A stretch of 64,000 bases of DNA. It comes from Gnetum montanum. Taxonomy: Eukaryota; Streptophyta; Gnetopsida; Gnetales; Gnetaceae. The position numbers and the translations under genes are program-made. This document shows, piece by piece, positions 46,391 to 57,560 of this stretch (position 1 is the first letter of the stretch; every line of letters begins with the position of its first letter). Where the stretch lies: contig MNCI01025069.1 in the NCBI GenBank assembly GCA_015680685.1, positions 56,113-120,112 of the forward strand, in the 5' to 3' direction. Below the pieces are notes generated by a model that saw only the letters and a list, made by a program, of their open reading frames with translations, did no database searches and had not been told where the DNA came from.

Positions 46391-47220
46391 ATGAGGTTTG
46401 CTTACTAATAGTACCTATTTACTATGGTTATGCTACAAGTACTAGGAGATGTTGTGGGCCCTAGCGATGCAGTGGAGGAGGAAGAACCTCCACCCTTACC
46501 TAGCACCACCAGTTGAGCATGTCCAGATGTACCCCTACTGTGGGGCATTTTTTATATTTTTTATGTATTTTTAGCACACGATGTTGCTCATGTTATGTAT
46601 TTCTATTTATATGTAATGAATGTATTTGCCATATGTAATGTGTAATATGTAAAATTTTTTTCTTTATGTTTTATATTTTATGCACTTGCTATGCTTATAA
46701 TGCAATAAATTAATGTGCTAATTTACTATTATGCAACAATAGTGTAACTAGGCCATTGCAAGCCTCATGCTAGTTTAAGGCCATAGCAGGAGGGCCAGTG
46801 CTATTTTAAGGCCATTTCGAGTAGCGATCAATTTGAAGATGATAGTTTAAGGCCATTTCAGGCCCAATATGTTGCTATATCTTTTTTGTGATTTTAGTTT
46901 TTATAATTTTTATGTGTTTTGATGTTTTTTATGAATGAAGGAAAATGCACTAAAGCAACAATGATAGAAATGTAAACTAAGCTATCGAATGTGTAGCAAA
47001 TGCAAATGGTAAACTAAGCAATTAAACTAAATGCAAATAATATGTTATAGTGCTAATGTGATATAAATGAAGAGGAGGATGCAGGGTGCAAGAAGTAGAT
47101 AGTGGAAAGGTTCTTAGAGCTCTTTTGGACTAAGGGGGTACCTTAGTCACATAGTTGCTTCCTAATCTGATGTGGATTAGGAGATGCATAAGGCCTAGAG
47201 GGAACTATTCGATAGTCTCT
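46391..47220. other. AT-rich stretch with three minisatellite-like units
   Basis: 46560-46740 is very AT-rich (TATGTAATG repeats). 46775-46860 holds three TAGTTTAAGGCCATxxC units related to the 38841-39290 minisatellite. 46900-47220 shows no frame and runs up to the protease ORF. Confidence 0.5.
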
Positions 47221-47740
47221 CTATTCTTTGCTTGCTACATTGAAGGGCAACTCTATCCACAAGCCATCCTCTAGGAGGTCAGCAATTTCTACCACCTCTT
47301 CAGGTGGGTCTATCTCATGTGTTTTGACCTCGTCCTTTAAGGTGGACATGTCATCAAGAAATTCCACCTTCAACCATTGCTCCATGTCTATGTTGTTAAT
47401 GGCCAAATGGGCGATGTTATCACCGTGGATGATAACTTCACAACCTTTATATGAAAGTTGGATTTCCTCATGGGTCAGGGAGGCGATGGCCCATAGCTGC
47501 GCCAACCAAGGCCTACCTAAGATCAAGTTAAGTCCTAGCATCTCCTCTATGACAATGAATTCTATGGTGGTGGGGAATTTCTCCCTTGCTACAAAGGCTA
47601 TGGTTACCATGCCCTTGATAGTGATACATGACCTATTGAAGGATTTTAGGAACATGATCTTTGTCAGCCTGATTTGGTCTGCGAGGCATAGTTTATCAAT
47701 AACGGTGTAAAAAATTACATTTGTTGTCACCCCATCATTG
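47221..47740 (-). pseudogene. Protease of element D
   Basis: 170 codons without a stop. The catalytic-type segment INDGVTTNVIFYTVIDKL (near 47740-47690) corresponds to the D-x-G-S-x-N-hh-P region of Tat proteases. It is followed by VAREKFPTTIEFIVI and the hallmark LILGRPWLAQL near 47510. Upstream it joins gag with the ISYEAIKVDPEKG linker. Although this stretch is open, it has no ATG of its own and is part of a broken polyprotein. Confidence 0.75.
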
Positions 47741-50700
47741 ATGTGACCCTTCTAATCTTGCATTTTCCAACATTTATGGTGATAAACATGGGGGTTATTA
47801 TGACTGTGCCCTTCTCAGGGTCAACCTTGATTGCCTCATATGAAATGCTAGGGGTGTTAAACTCGATTTCTATGGCACAAGATGTAATATCATAGCATGG
47901 ATGGAATTCTCATCTACTAGGATATCCTCCATGATAAGAGTGGAGGTCAACATCTGTACTAGTGCTTTGTGATGGGTAGACAAGGTCATAATTAGGTCAT
48001 ACAAGCTCAATGTTGTATGCTTCTACTTTAACACTTACTTAACCTGGGCTAATGCATCAATAAAGTCTTTGTTATTGGTTGTGCTTTTGTTGGCCTTGAC
48101 TTCTTCCATATGTCCTAAAAGATAGATTTTGCGTAGAGGGGACTTGAGCTTGATTTTCTTGGCCTGTGCAAGGGCCCTAGTTCTCAGTTGTGAGTTGCTA
48201 GTGGTGGCCTCCTTAATTCTTTTGGGCATGGTGACTGTAGATAGAGGTACTAATTTCAATGAATCAAGCTCTCTTTTCTCCTAGTGTTGCCTGATCATCC
48301 TATCAGCAACATGCTTGTTGGGCCTCCTCGATTTCCACCTAGATGGTCTTTTAATGTTGCCAATAGGATTGTCCCTTGGACATGAGGGAACTAATGTGTT
48401 ACCCACTACTAGACTCTAGGTAGGTGAGGAGCCAGCATGTTGTGACACCCTAACCACAAAGGATGGTTGGGTGGTTATCATTGATGCAACATGGGATGGG
48501 ACCCTAACCACATAGGGCATCATAGGTGGTTGGGGTGGCACTCTAACAACAAAAGGAAACCTCAAAGTTGTAGGGGATGAGGAGGCCCTTAGGCTACCAG
48601 AGGGCACCCAAACCACAAATGGTTGTTGTACTGATTCTGGGTTGTCATTAACGCTGATAGCATTGATGACATAGCCTACATTGCCTGCATTCAAAGGGTC
48701 CTTATACACCCTCATAAATTGATTTTGAGGCATAACTAGGTTGGTAGCATCAAGTACCAACTTGCCTCTATCATTCTTTGGAGGTCATCCTATAGGGCCA
48801 TGCAAAAGTTAATGTTGTGACCAAGCAACTAGTGATATTGACAAAATTGGTCCAACCTAAAGTGTTTGGAGACTAGTGGCTCATTCAAGGTTGTTGATGT
48901 AGGGTTCCTTAAGAGCTCACAATACCTCTCATGATGTTTGTGAGCATCTTCGAACATCTGCTTGTATTGGATATGTTTAGCCTTCAGCATCTGGTCTAGT
49001 AATTTCAAGGGCTTTAAGGGCAATGGGGTATACTTTGAGCAATCCTTGTGCTCAAAGTTACGCCTTGGAGTGGCTTGCATTGTGAGTGCTAATGATGTAG
49101 GTTGGTTAGTTGTTGTGCTAGGGCTAGTGTTTTGGTTTATGGTCGAGGCCTTAGGTGGCTTGACCATTGACCTCTCTCTAGTTATTTTGGCCTCCTTAGT
49201 AGTTTCCACAATTGTAGTTTGTTTTCCCTTGTTCTTTTTGGCATGCAAGGTTTTATAGGCCACCTAGTTCGGGCCCTTGGTGGATTTTGCTACATCCTAT
49301 ATGATATTTGTCTGGGCAAAGGCTTGGCTTTGGGCCTATGAGGCCAAATAGTACAATTTTGATTACATGAAGTCATTAACTACATCCTTGAAAATGGCTA
49401 GGAGGCGTGTCTCTGCTATGGGCTCTCTAATTTCATTCAAAGAGATGCTCCATCATTGGATAAATTTTGCACAAGCTCTAGATGACCCTTCTTAATCTAC
49501 ATGAAGTTGTACTTGAAGTGCATAACAAACTAGCTCAAATGATCCTCCAAAGAGGAGATAGATCCATGGGGTAACACATAGTACCAGTTGAGCACTTTAC
49601 TAGTAAGAGATATGGAAAAAACACATATCATGGCATGTGGCCATGCCTACAATACTAGGCACTCAAATTTGAGTGTCACCAACTGGACGTTGGGGTCCCT
49701 TTCACTATTGTACTTGGTGACGTAGGGCAGTGGGATCCTAGTTAGAAGAGTCAGTAGGGGAATAGCAGGACTTATGAGATTGTCCTGGTAGAAGTCCACT
49801 ACATGAATTATTTCAAAGGAGGTAACCTTAAGCTACTTAACATCTTCCATCAAGGTTTGGATCAGTTAGAATGCCTGATCCAAGTTTTGGGATGTTGTAT
49901 CAGGCTATGCTAGTTATGTTAACTATTGTGTTGGTTGTGTGGTCCATGCCAGGTGCTTGTTGTATTGGTTGTGCTATGGGCCTAGTGACTGAGGCAAGCC
50001 ATGCATGAGTACGTTGAACCACTACCAAGGGTACAAATGAAATAGGCAGGACATACAGTGCCTAAGTCATTTGGGGCTAGGAGACATGCACAATGTGAAC
50101 ATGAGGTTGAGTAGGCATAATTACTACTAGCAAGGATGGCTAAAAAGGTTGTGATAATGCCACAAAGGGTAGGTTGACAGGAGGTAGTGCATCTTGACAT
50201 ATATGCTATGTTTGGTGTGTTTCCACCACAGGCGTTAACCTGGAAGGTGACACTGGGGCTATGAATGTCTCAAGAAAGATAGGTGGATGGGACTATGAGA
50301 AGGCTAGACCAGGGCTTGTCCACTAAAAGATAGTGTGAAAGGAGTCCTCATGCTCAGAACGAGCTTTGAACTTGTCCTACTCTTCTTACGGGGGTTCCTT
50401 GTAATCTATCCCTACTTCACACTCATTCATTCAAATGAGCTAGGAAAGTATCTAGCAATAAGGTTCAATGAGTGGGATGAAGTCAACTGGGGAGGGAATA
50501 TACTCTCATCCATTTTGGTGAATGAGCTCATAGCCTCATTTGGCTTCCATGCCTAAGTAGTCTACGAATAGGCCTGCTTGGATCTTTGAGTAGATGAAGT
50601 TGTATTGTTCATCATTTAGTGTGGTATACTTAAGCTCTTGGCTACACAACCTAAGGGATTGCCTTGGCTTTGCCATGGTAGGACTGGTAGGTTGGTCAAT

Positions 50701-50772
50701 CCTATTTTCTTGTTAGATGGTCAAGATGGCTAGTGTGCTTAGAGCAAATGTTGAAGGTTGCTCAGAACTCAT
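47741..50772 (-). pseudogene. Gag of element D
   Basis: The start is the ATG at 50770-50772 (MSSEQPSTF). Several sections are readable on the minus strand: LCSQELKYTTLNDEQYNFIY near 50630, then a capsid region with QALLKLIP-like decay around 49400-49800. A long open section 48829-49263 follows, containing KYTPLPLKPLKLLDQMLKA, and then repeats of a phrase PFVVRVPS (48416-48760). The FTPLPxPLxxLLxxLxxA block is characteristic of Tat Gag just before the protease. Stops are frequent. The frame at 48962-49258 on the plus strand is a shadow. Confidence 0.7.
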
Positions 50773-51191
50773 GTGTGCGAGTTAAAAGTTGTAGAAAAAT
50801 GGCTAGCTTTGAAAACTATAAAAAAAACATCTAACTCTAAAAACTATGAAAAAATAGCTAACTCTAAAAATTGTAGAAAAATGGCTAAGTCTAGAGACTA
50901 CAGAAAAATGACCAAGAGACTACACTCTCTATAATGAAAGCTAACTATGATCTCTACTGAGTGCCCAAAATTTAGCTAAGCGTGAGGATGCATGCTTTGG
51001 GGTTCCTATGCAGGGTTTCAGAGTAATCGACCAATTGGTAAACAACGCCTGCGTTGTCCTAAGATCCAACCACTATCACATGTGCAACAGGTTAACATGG
51101 GTGTTGAGTCTATACTAGCCTAAAGCTAGCAATGATGACATAGAAAGCACATGAGACAACTACAATGAACAACAAAGATGAAAATGGTTTA
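50773..51191 (-). other. Untranslated leader of element D
   Basis: About 420 bp between primer site and gag. It contains A-rich near-repeats (GTAGAAAAATGGCTA, four variants at 50790-50920) and short LTR-like arms (GACTACACTCTCTATAATG). No frame. Confidence 0.55.
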
Positions 51192-51209
51192 GCCCTCCTT
51201 CTAGTGCCA
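51192..51209 (-). other. Primer binding site of element D (tRNA-Asn type)
   Basis: Minus-strand TGGCACTAGAAGGAGGGC, six bases after the LTR. It differs from TGGCGCTAGAAGGAGGGG, complementary to the plant tRNA-Asn 3' end, by two substitutions. A tRNA-Asn primer is typical of Tat elements. Confidence 0.85.
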
Positions 51210-51215
51210 AAAAAT

Positions 51216-52920
51216 TATAGCGACCAAAAATGTTGGTAGTTTAAACACTGAGGGGTCTATAAGCACACAGCTTGATCCCACGTCTGCGTGAGGGCCTACT
51301 AGAGGCAAAGATGGGGTGCCCTAAATGGTCTTGTTGATTGAACAAGGAATTACGAAATCAAAATGCCAAATAATGCTAAGTGTTTAGCAATGTTTGTCGT
51401 GTCAACAGCATTAAAGGATGCAAGCATAGTCAAGGGTTTTAGTGAAAAACAAAGGTGCCAATGTGCAACGACCATTGCCCAAGCATGTTATGCATTGAAA
51501 CAATAGAAAATGCAAGTAAAATGCTGAAAAATGCTAAATATGAAAAGAAAAGCAAGAGAGAATGGAACACCACCCTAAATGGGGTTGAGTGTAGTTAACT
51601 CCAAAAGGGGTAAGAAGGTACGCGGTGTACAACAAGCATAGTGGATAGCATAGTCATGATCTCTAGGATGTTTGGACATGAAGACTGATGTTCTGTTATG
51701 GTGTCTGCTTACCAGGTTGGCTACCATGTTGTGTAGTGGATTTTGGTGTCCTACTATGAGCTATGGTAGTATGCAACTTTTTCCTTTCTCTGATTCGCTA
51801 GTGTGCCTTTGATTTTTTGCCAACTGTGAACTTGCTAACTTGCCTAATTCTCAAATTTTCCAATCCTAAAAATGTAGAGGGCTAGGATATTTATAGTGCT
51901 AGGTCTTGTGTGAAATGTAGAGAGATTGCCACATGGCAAAGGGATAGTTGGGACTACACTGTCATCCAACTATGCTCTCTATTGAGCTAGTGATCTTGTG
52001 CTTTGCTCTATTCTACCAGACTCTGCGAAGTTGAGAGACTATGACTATGCTATTAACTGCATGTTCATATGCTGAGAAGACTACAATGTACCTGAAAAAA
52101 TGCAACTTTGGAGACTATGCTCTTCACTATCTTATGTGGGGTTGAGTGTAGTTATAATTTGGGGACAAAAAAGAGGTATAGAAAATATGCATTTTGCTAA
52201 CTATGCTTACTGGAGGTGAGTTGGAGCTAAGCTGAATGCTAGTGCTACATTGTGGAGGCCTTTAAAGGCTATTCTAGCTGACTACACTTGATTATGCTCT
52301 GGATTGGGGGAGAGCATAGTCTAACACCTAGAAAAAATTTTACAAAATGTGACTATGTGTTGACTATGCTCTCCATTGAAGGCTAACTACACTCTCAACT
52401 GGGGTCGAGTGTAGCCCCAACACTTGTTAAAACTTGTAAAAACTAGCTTCTACTTAACTATGCTCTAGGTTGGTGAAGAGCATAGTCTCAGCACTTAGAA
52501 AAAATCTATAAAATAGGGCCTTCATGCTAACTATGCTTGACTATGCTCTAGGGAAATGGAGAGTGTAGTCTTAGCACTTGGAAAACTCTGCAATGGCTAG
52601 CTTGACACCTAGAAAAATTTGCAAACCTAGGCCTTCATGCTAACTACCCTCTTCACGAGATGCTGACTATGCTTTGGGGTAGTGGAGAATGTAGTCTTAG
52701 CTCTTAGAAAAATTTGTAGCTTCTAGCTTCACAATGACACTTAGAAAAAATTGCAAAACTAGCATTTGTGTTGACTACATTCTCTACTAGGCTAACTATG
52801 CTCTAGGGCAGTGGAGAGCATAGTTTGAGCACTCATAAAAATTTGCAGAAAGTGGCCTCATGCTAATACTTAGACAAATTTTTAGTAGATATGCTATAAC
52901 CCAAATTTGGTAGTGTTTCA
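51216..52920 (-). repeat. 5' LTR of element D
   Basis: 1705 bp, collinear with 28381-30092 along its length, with a TATA box (minus CTATAAATAT) near 51887-51896 and the hairpin array at about 52270-52860. The two LTRs differ by something like one base in six where compared by hand. Confidence 0.9.
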
Positions 52921-54690
52921 AAACTAACATCCAACTCCTCTGGCAGCTGAAGAGTGAGTAAGAAGTTTCAATGATCATGAATAGTCTTTGTCACATGGTG
53001 CTGCTATGTATTCTTTAATAAAGATAGTCCCTCTTCCAATCCACACTTCCCACTACAATAACAACAAAATTATGGATTAGTGTGCAATGTGTAACATATA
53101 GCTTTTAAGTATCTTGTCTCATCAATGGTTACACATGGCTAGTTTGTGATTATGGTGGATTGATTTTGTTAATAGTGTTAGCAAGAAATTTGAAAACTAG
53201 GTGAAACAGATAAGGTATCCACTAAATTTAAAAAAGTTCAAACACAATGAAATACTTGAAGAGAGTTAAAAATTCACACTAATAAAAAGGAATTTTCACC
53301 AAAAAAAACGTTGTGAAGGTATGCACAATTAGATGTCATTGATTGGGGTACACAAAAGGATTTGATTGTAAGAATGTCTAAGGATAAAGAACTTAACTAA
53401 CCCAACCAAAATGTATGCAAGTGGATCCTTCCCAAAGTAGGCACAAGCCCTTTATTACCCTTGAATAACTTCAAATTGAGGAGTCCATGGGCCCCATGGA
53501 TGATTAATGGTTACAAAAAGTTAAGTACAAAAACCTAGAAGAAACTACCTAAAACTTTTGACACATTAAATCAGGACATCAAACAAGAACATGAAACTAA
53601 TAGTGAGGTGAGATATGGAAAGCATAGGTGGAAGAGAGAGAGAGTGGAATGGAGTTTCTAATTAAGGTCACATGAAGTCCCTTGTGAATTATATGGTTAA
53701 ATAACTTGTTAAGATCCATCCTTAGTCTAGACCAAAACCAACCACAATCAGTGACATCGCATTGCCATTCTAAGACCAGTCCACACCCCCCCCCCCTAAG
53801 ACACAAGAGTGCTCACATAGAACAACCACCATTCCTTATTAGAGAAGAAAAGAGAAGTAGGAAGTAAGGAAGGGTCTTATTTAGAGAGGACCTTTAGGCA
53901 CGGGTAACATGTCTTTCTAGTTCCATAACTAGTGCTTGTAACTCGTTTATTTTGTCTAAGGAGTATGCTTTGAATTCCCATTATTTCGTTTTTTTCTTTA
54001 ATGATGGGAACCACACCATGCAAAGAATTATTCAACCTCTTGTTATTGGTCAACATGGAATAATAAGAAATTCATGAAAACACACATGCACCCAAGTAAG
54101 TAGAAAGGCATAAAGAATATTGAATCGCCTTAAAGTCACACCCTATTCAAACCTTTGAATCCTTTCCAATTTCAAAACCTACCAAAAGTTACAAGTTCGT
54201 TAAAGTTTTATTAATGAAAAAGGGACTACACATTTCCAAACAAGGAAGACCATAGAGTTTGTGTATGGGTGGATGTTGTGGACTCACTACCTTTTTCATG
54301 AAAAAGAAATCATGTCCTAATCATCAATAACAAAATTCAAAGCTAGACTCTAAACACCAACAATCAAATAACCAAATAACACATGCCCACATCAATTAAA
54401 TCACACTGTACTACATTGGCAATAAGACACATCATTATTAAAACATAATAAGAAGATCATATCCAAATAAAGAAAAATATACAAGAAATTGTAAAAGAGT
54501 TAAGAAAAATAAAACTTGCTAACAATGTTGTAAAATAAAAATATTAAAAAATGAATAATGTAAAAATAAAAAGGTGTAAGATAAAGAATGTGTAAAACAA
54601 AAAGTTGTAAAAATAACAAGGTGTAAATCAAAAACTTGTAAAAAAAATATGAAAAACTAAGGAGCTACTTATATAATTAGCATGTATGGC
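52921..54690 (-). other. Spacer of element E downstream of integrase
   Basis: Begins with the right AAACT target duplication of element D (52921-52925). Collinear with the element A spacer (12600-13980), including the AAGTGGATCC block near 53421 and a GA-rich stretch near 53631-53645. An 11-C run lies at 53786-53796. ORF2, which follows in A, is absent: 52921-53330 has no ORF2 similarity. Confidence 0.6.
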
Positions 54691-55168
54691 CATTTGATGA
54701 GGTGTTTATTACACTAGCTTGCTTAGGCTCATGAAAAGGTTTGACTTGTTGTATGTTGACCAGCTACTTCTTGTCTAGGCTCTCAAGTTTGTAGATCATC
54801 ATGGCCCTAGAAAAAAAAATTAAATGATATAAGGTCCTTTCCACAATGTCTAGAACTTAATTCATTGAGGTATGTGTATGGCATTCTAGTAGAAAACATT
54901 ATCTCCTAGTTGAAATTTGACTTTCCTAATTCTAAAGTTATGGTTCTTTTTGTTGAATGCCTTGTGCACCTCATTAGATGATAGGATGACCAATCATTTT
55001 AATGGTTGTGCATCTCTTGGCATAGTGGCCTCCATAAGGACCTTCATGAGGGTCCTAAAGAATGTGTAGTTGATCAACATCAAGGAGACACTGATGAACT
55101 AAGCCATTTGTGCATACCTTGTAAAGGTGTTTGTTGATCTCCATGAAGCATTTTACTTGGTAAAGAAA
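54691..55168 (-). pseudogene. Integrase remnant of element E, core deleted
   Basis: The zinc-domain start (VCTNGLVH-like, then MEATMPRDAQPLK, near 55030) passes directly to the C-terminal block HKAFNKKNHNFRIRKVKFQL near 54950. Compared with element A, about 760 bp, including all catalytic residues, is missing at about 54985. The rest aligns with A 14000-14280. Confidence 0.65.
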
Positions 55169-55800
55169 CTATTGTTTCTTACAGTGGTCTAATCCTTGTG
55201 ACATATCTTGGGTGAGAAGATAGGTAAGAATGCCATCATACCATTTAGGTTTAGTGGCCAACTGTTTAGTTATAGCCCCATAAAAGAGGCGTTCATTAGG
55301 AAATAGATCAGATAGTGATCTTTCCTCCTCTTTGTTGTCCCATGGCAACCAAGACAAGTGGTCAATGACCACATTCTTAGTGCCCTTTCGATCTACCATC
55401 ATCACATTCAATTCTTGTAAGATCAGCAGCCACTGTATCACATAGGGGCTTACCATTAACTTTTTCATTAAGACATGGATGGCACTATGGTTTGTGTGCA
55501 CAAATACTTTGTATCCAAGCACATAATGCTTGAGCTTCTCTAGAGTAAACACCACTGTCATCAATTCTTTTTTTGTGGTGGTGTAGTTCAGTTGTGCACT
55601 AATAATGCCTCAACTTGCATAATGGATGTAATATGGATGTTTCTTATTGTCCATTTTCATATGCATAGTTTCCAAGGCATAATTTGATGCATCTATCATG
55701 ACATGAAATGGTCTAGAACAATTGAGTACTTGTAGAATTGGAGTTTCTACAAGTTTATCCTTTAATTATTAGAATGCTTTTTTACATTCTATCATCCAAA
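55169..55800 (-). pseudogene. RNase H of element E
   Basis: 131 codons (55169-55564) without a stop, containing MTVVFTLEKLKHYVLGYKVF, HTNHSAIHVLMKK, WLLILQELNVMMVDRKGTKN and HLSWLPWDN. The HTDH motif has D replaced by N, as in element A, so the change may predate both copies. It then continues to the linker PKWYDGILTYLL before integrase. Upstream the region 55600-55800 carries the connection. Confidence 0.85.
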
Positions 55801-56440
55801 CAAATGGAGCATCTTTCTTTGTTAGCTCAACCANAATCCTTATTTTTTTGAGGTTGACCTCAATTATTTCTTGTGATATTTTGTGTCCCAATATAATGCC
55901 ATCTAGGACCATTAGATGACTCTTTTGCTAATTGAGTCGAAGGTTTGTTTCAACACATCTCTTTAGAACTTAAGGCGATCTAGGGCTTGCTCAAATGTAG
56001 CTCCATAGGTGGAAAATTCATCCATGAAGACTTTTAAACTACTACTGATCTACTATTAAAACATTCTAAGGACAAAGTGCTGGAATGTAGCAGGGGCATT
56101 ACATAAACCAAAAGGCATCTTGCGATATGCAAAGTACCCCAAAAACTTTTGAATGTTGTTTTGGCCTAGTCCTCTAGCATGATCTAGATTTGGTTATAAC
56201 CACTATAACCATGTCTAGCACTTGATCCACAAGTGGCAATGAAAAATGATCCTTGAATGTTGCCATATTCAACAACCAAAAATCAATGTAGACCCACCAC
56301 TTACCACCTTTCTTGGACATAATAACGAGTGGACTAACCCACTCGCTATCGAAAATAGGATAGATAGACCTCACCTTGAGGAGTTATTTGATTTCCTCAT
56401 TGATGATATTCTTTAGTTTGGGATTTAATCATATCTATGG
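55801..56440 (-). pseudogene. Reverse transcriptase of element E
   Basis: Minus strand. SIYPIFDSEWVSPLVIMSKK and GGKWWVYIDFWLLNMATFKD near 56330, then MPFGLCNAPATFQ near 56110. The catalytic region reads VFMDEFSTYG near 56020, where the second catalytic D is now E. An N at 55834 stands for about 112 bases present in element A (15869-15980). Athila-type RT, inactive. Confidence 0.8.
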
Positions 56441-56812
56441 CTATCTCTTTGGCTTTATGGTTAGATCAATGTAGATACGATGCTGGCATATCCTAGGATC
56501 AATTCCTCTGAGTTTGGGAGATGACCAAGAAAAGGCTACTAACCATTTTTCAACCACTTTTAATAGCATATATTTCCATTTTTTAGCAATATTAGCATTG
56601 AATATTATTGGCTTTACATTTTTTAAAAATACATATTCCATGTCGGCTAGTAGAGTTTTTAGTTCAAGGGGCTCTTGCTTGAAATTTTTAGGAATCTCCA
56701 ACTCTCCATAGTAGGTATCATCATTTGTATTATGAATGAGTTGGTGATGAACTTGCTCTAGTTCATCCATGCCTGTGACATATGCATATGTTAGGCTCTT
56801 AGTTGGTTCCAC
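56441..56812 (-). pseudogene. Protease-RT linker of element E
   Basis: A 123-codon frame with few interruptions containing LELKTLLADMEYVFLKN, then FSWSSPKLRGIDPRICQHRI. It matches the conserved linker between protease and RT in plant gypsy polyproteins (ELKPLPxxLxYAFLG ... GIxPxxCxHxI). Confidence 0.75.
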
Positions 56813-57560
56813 GAAAAGTGTGCTACTCTTAGAATCAACGGTTAGCCATTGGGTGCCCTCTTGTTTTGTGGCTACTACGTACAGACACGTTTGAATATCA
56901 GCTTTTGGTGCACATTTCTTGCATGTAGAGATGGATGCTCATTTCACTGCCTAGAGTTTCTACACACAATTGCACCTCGTATCCCTATACGCGATGCATG
57001 GAACTTGTTTCTCCTAGATCTTCTTTAATGCATTTTCTTTGGATATTTCTAGCAAAATATCTTTGATGCCCATTTTTGCATCAACGATGCTTACTCATGC
57101 CCTTTCCATGATGATTGTGAAGTCCTCTTTGTAGTTTTCCACCTTTATTACTAGGATATCAATAGGATAAGATCACCCATAGACAATGGTCACAATATCT
57201 TCTACTAGTTCTAATGGAACAATGATGAACTAGTTTGCCAATTCTAATCTTATATTGCTCTTCTTTAGAGGAGGTAGGTTTCATGTAGTATACATCTCAT
57301 GAGAAATTATGTTGACACTAGAACCTTTGTTGAGAAGAGCTTTGCATGGTTCATTCCTAGTAATTTGCAAATAAATAAGAGGACTTCCAAGATCTACTAA
57401 TTTTCTAAGAATATTTCCAATACATATCCAATCAGATACGACATGAGTAAGCATAACAATATGGATCTTGGGTGGTATTTGGTTTGAAGGGGACTTGAAG
57501 GAAGTTGATACAAAGGAAGACAAAGGAGCAAGGTTGCCAACCATAGGTGTATGTGAGGTC
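56813..57560 (-). pseudogene. Aspartic protease of element E
   Basis: The catalytic region reads CKALLNKGSSVNIISHEMY near 57350, with the active-site D changed to N. It is followed by NIRLELAN, PLELVEDIVTI, KVENYKEDFTIIMERA and VDAKMGIKDI strands. Order and spacing fit retropepsin. Gag lies immediately upstream. Confidence 0.7.

Larger units (their letters stand above)
42260..47220. other. 5-kb block inserted between protease and RT of element D
   Basis: In Tat elements protease runs almost directly into RT. Here 5 kb intervenes. From left to right: the GC-rich patch, a region 42410-42620 with D-LTR-like phrases (GACTACGCTCTCC, GTTAGAAAAAATTTTGC), an AT-rich stretch, the antisense multi-exon gene (42935-46390), an AT-rich 3' part, and three minisatellite-like TAGTTTAAGGCCAT units (46775-46860). 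Read on the element's own strand, the order minisatellite - antisense gene - LTR-like resembles the 3' end of a Tat element. The block may therefore be a misplaced 3' segment. No target duplication was identified. Confidence 0.55.
28381..52920 (-). mobile_element. Element D: Tat-lineage Ty3/gypsy retrotransposon with nested element C
   Basis: Minus-strand, 24.5 kb including element C (about 17 kb without it). LTRs of 1712 and 1705 bp with a perfect AAACT target duplication. The primer site matches the tRNA-Asn 3' end, as known for Tat elements. Order: LTR, leader, gag, protease, an unexpected 5-kb block with an antisense spliced gene, RT, gypsy RNase H, a second archaeal-type RNase H, integrase, a 3' UTR with minisatellite, LTR. 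Two RNase H domains are a known Tat hallmark. All frames carry stops. Confidence 0.85.

Noticed and set aside
47228-47710. 160-codon plus-strand frame
   Set aside because: Exact antisense shadow of the D protease, which has the GRPWL motif on the minus strand.
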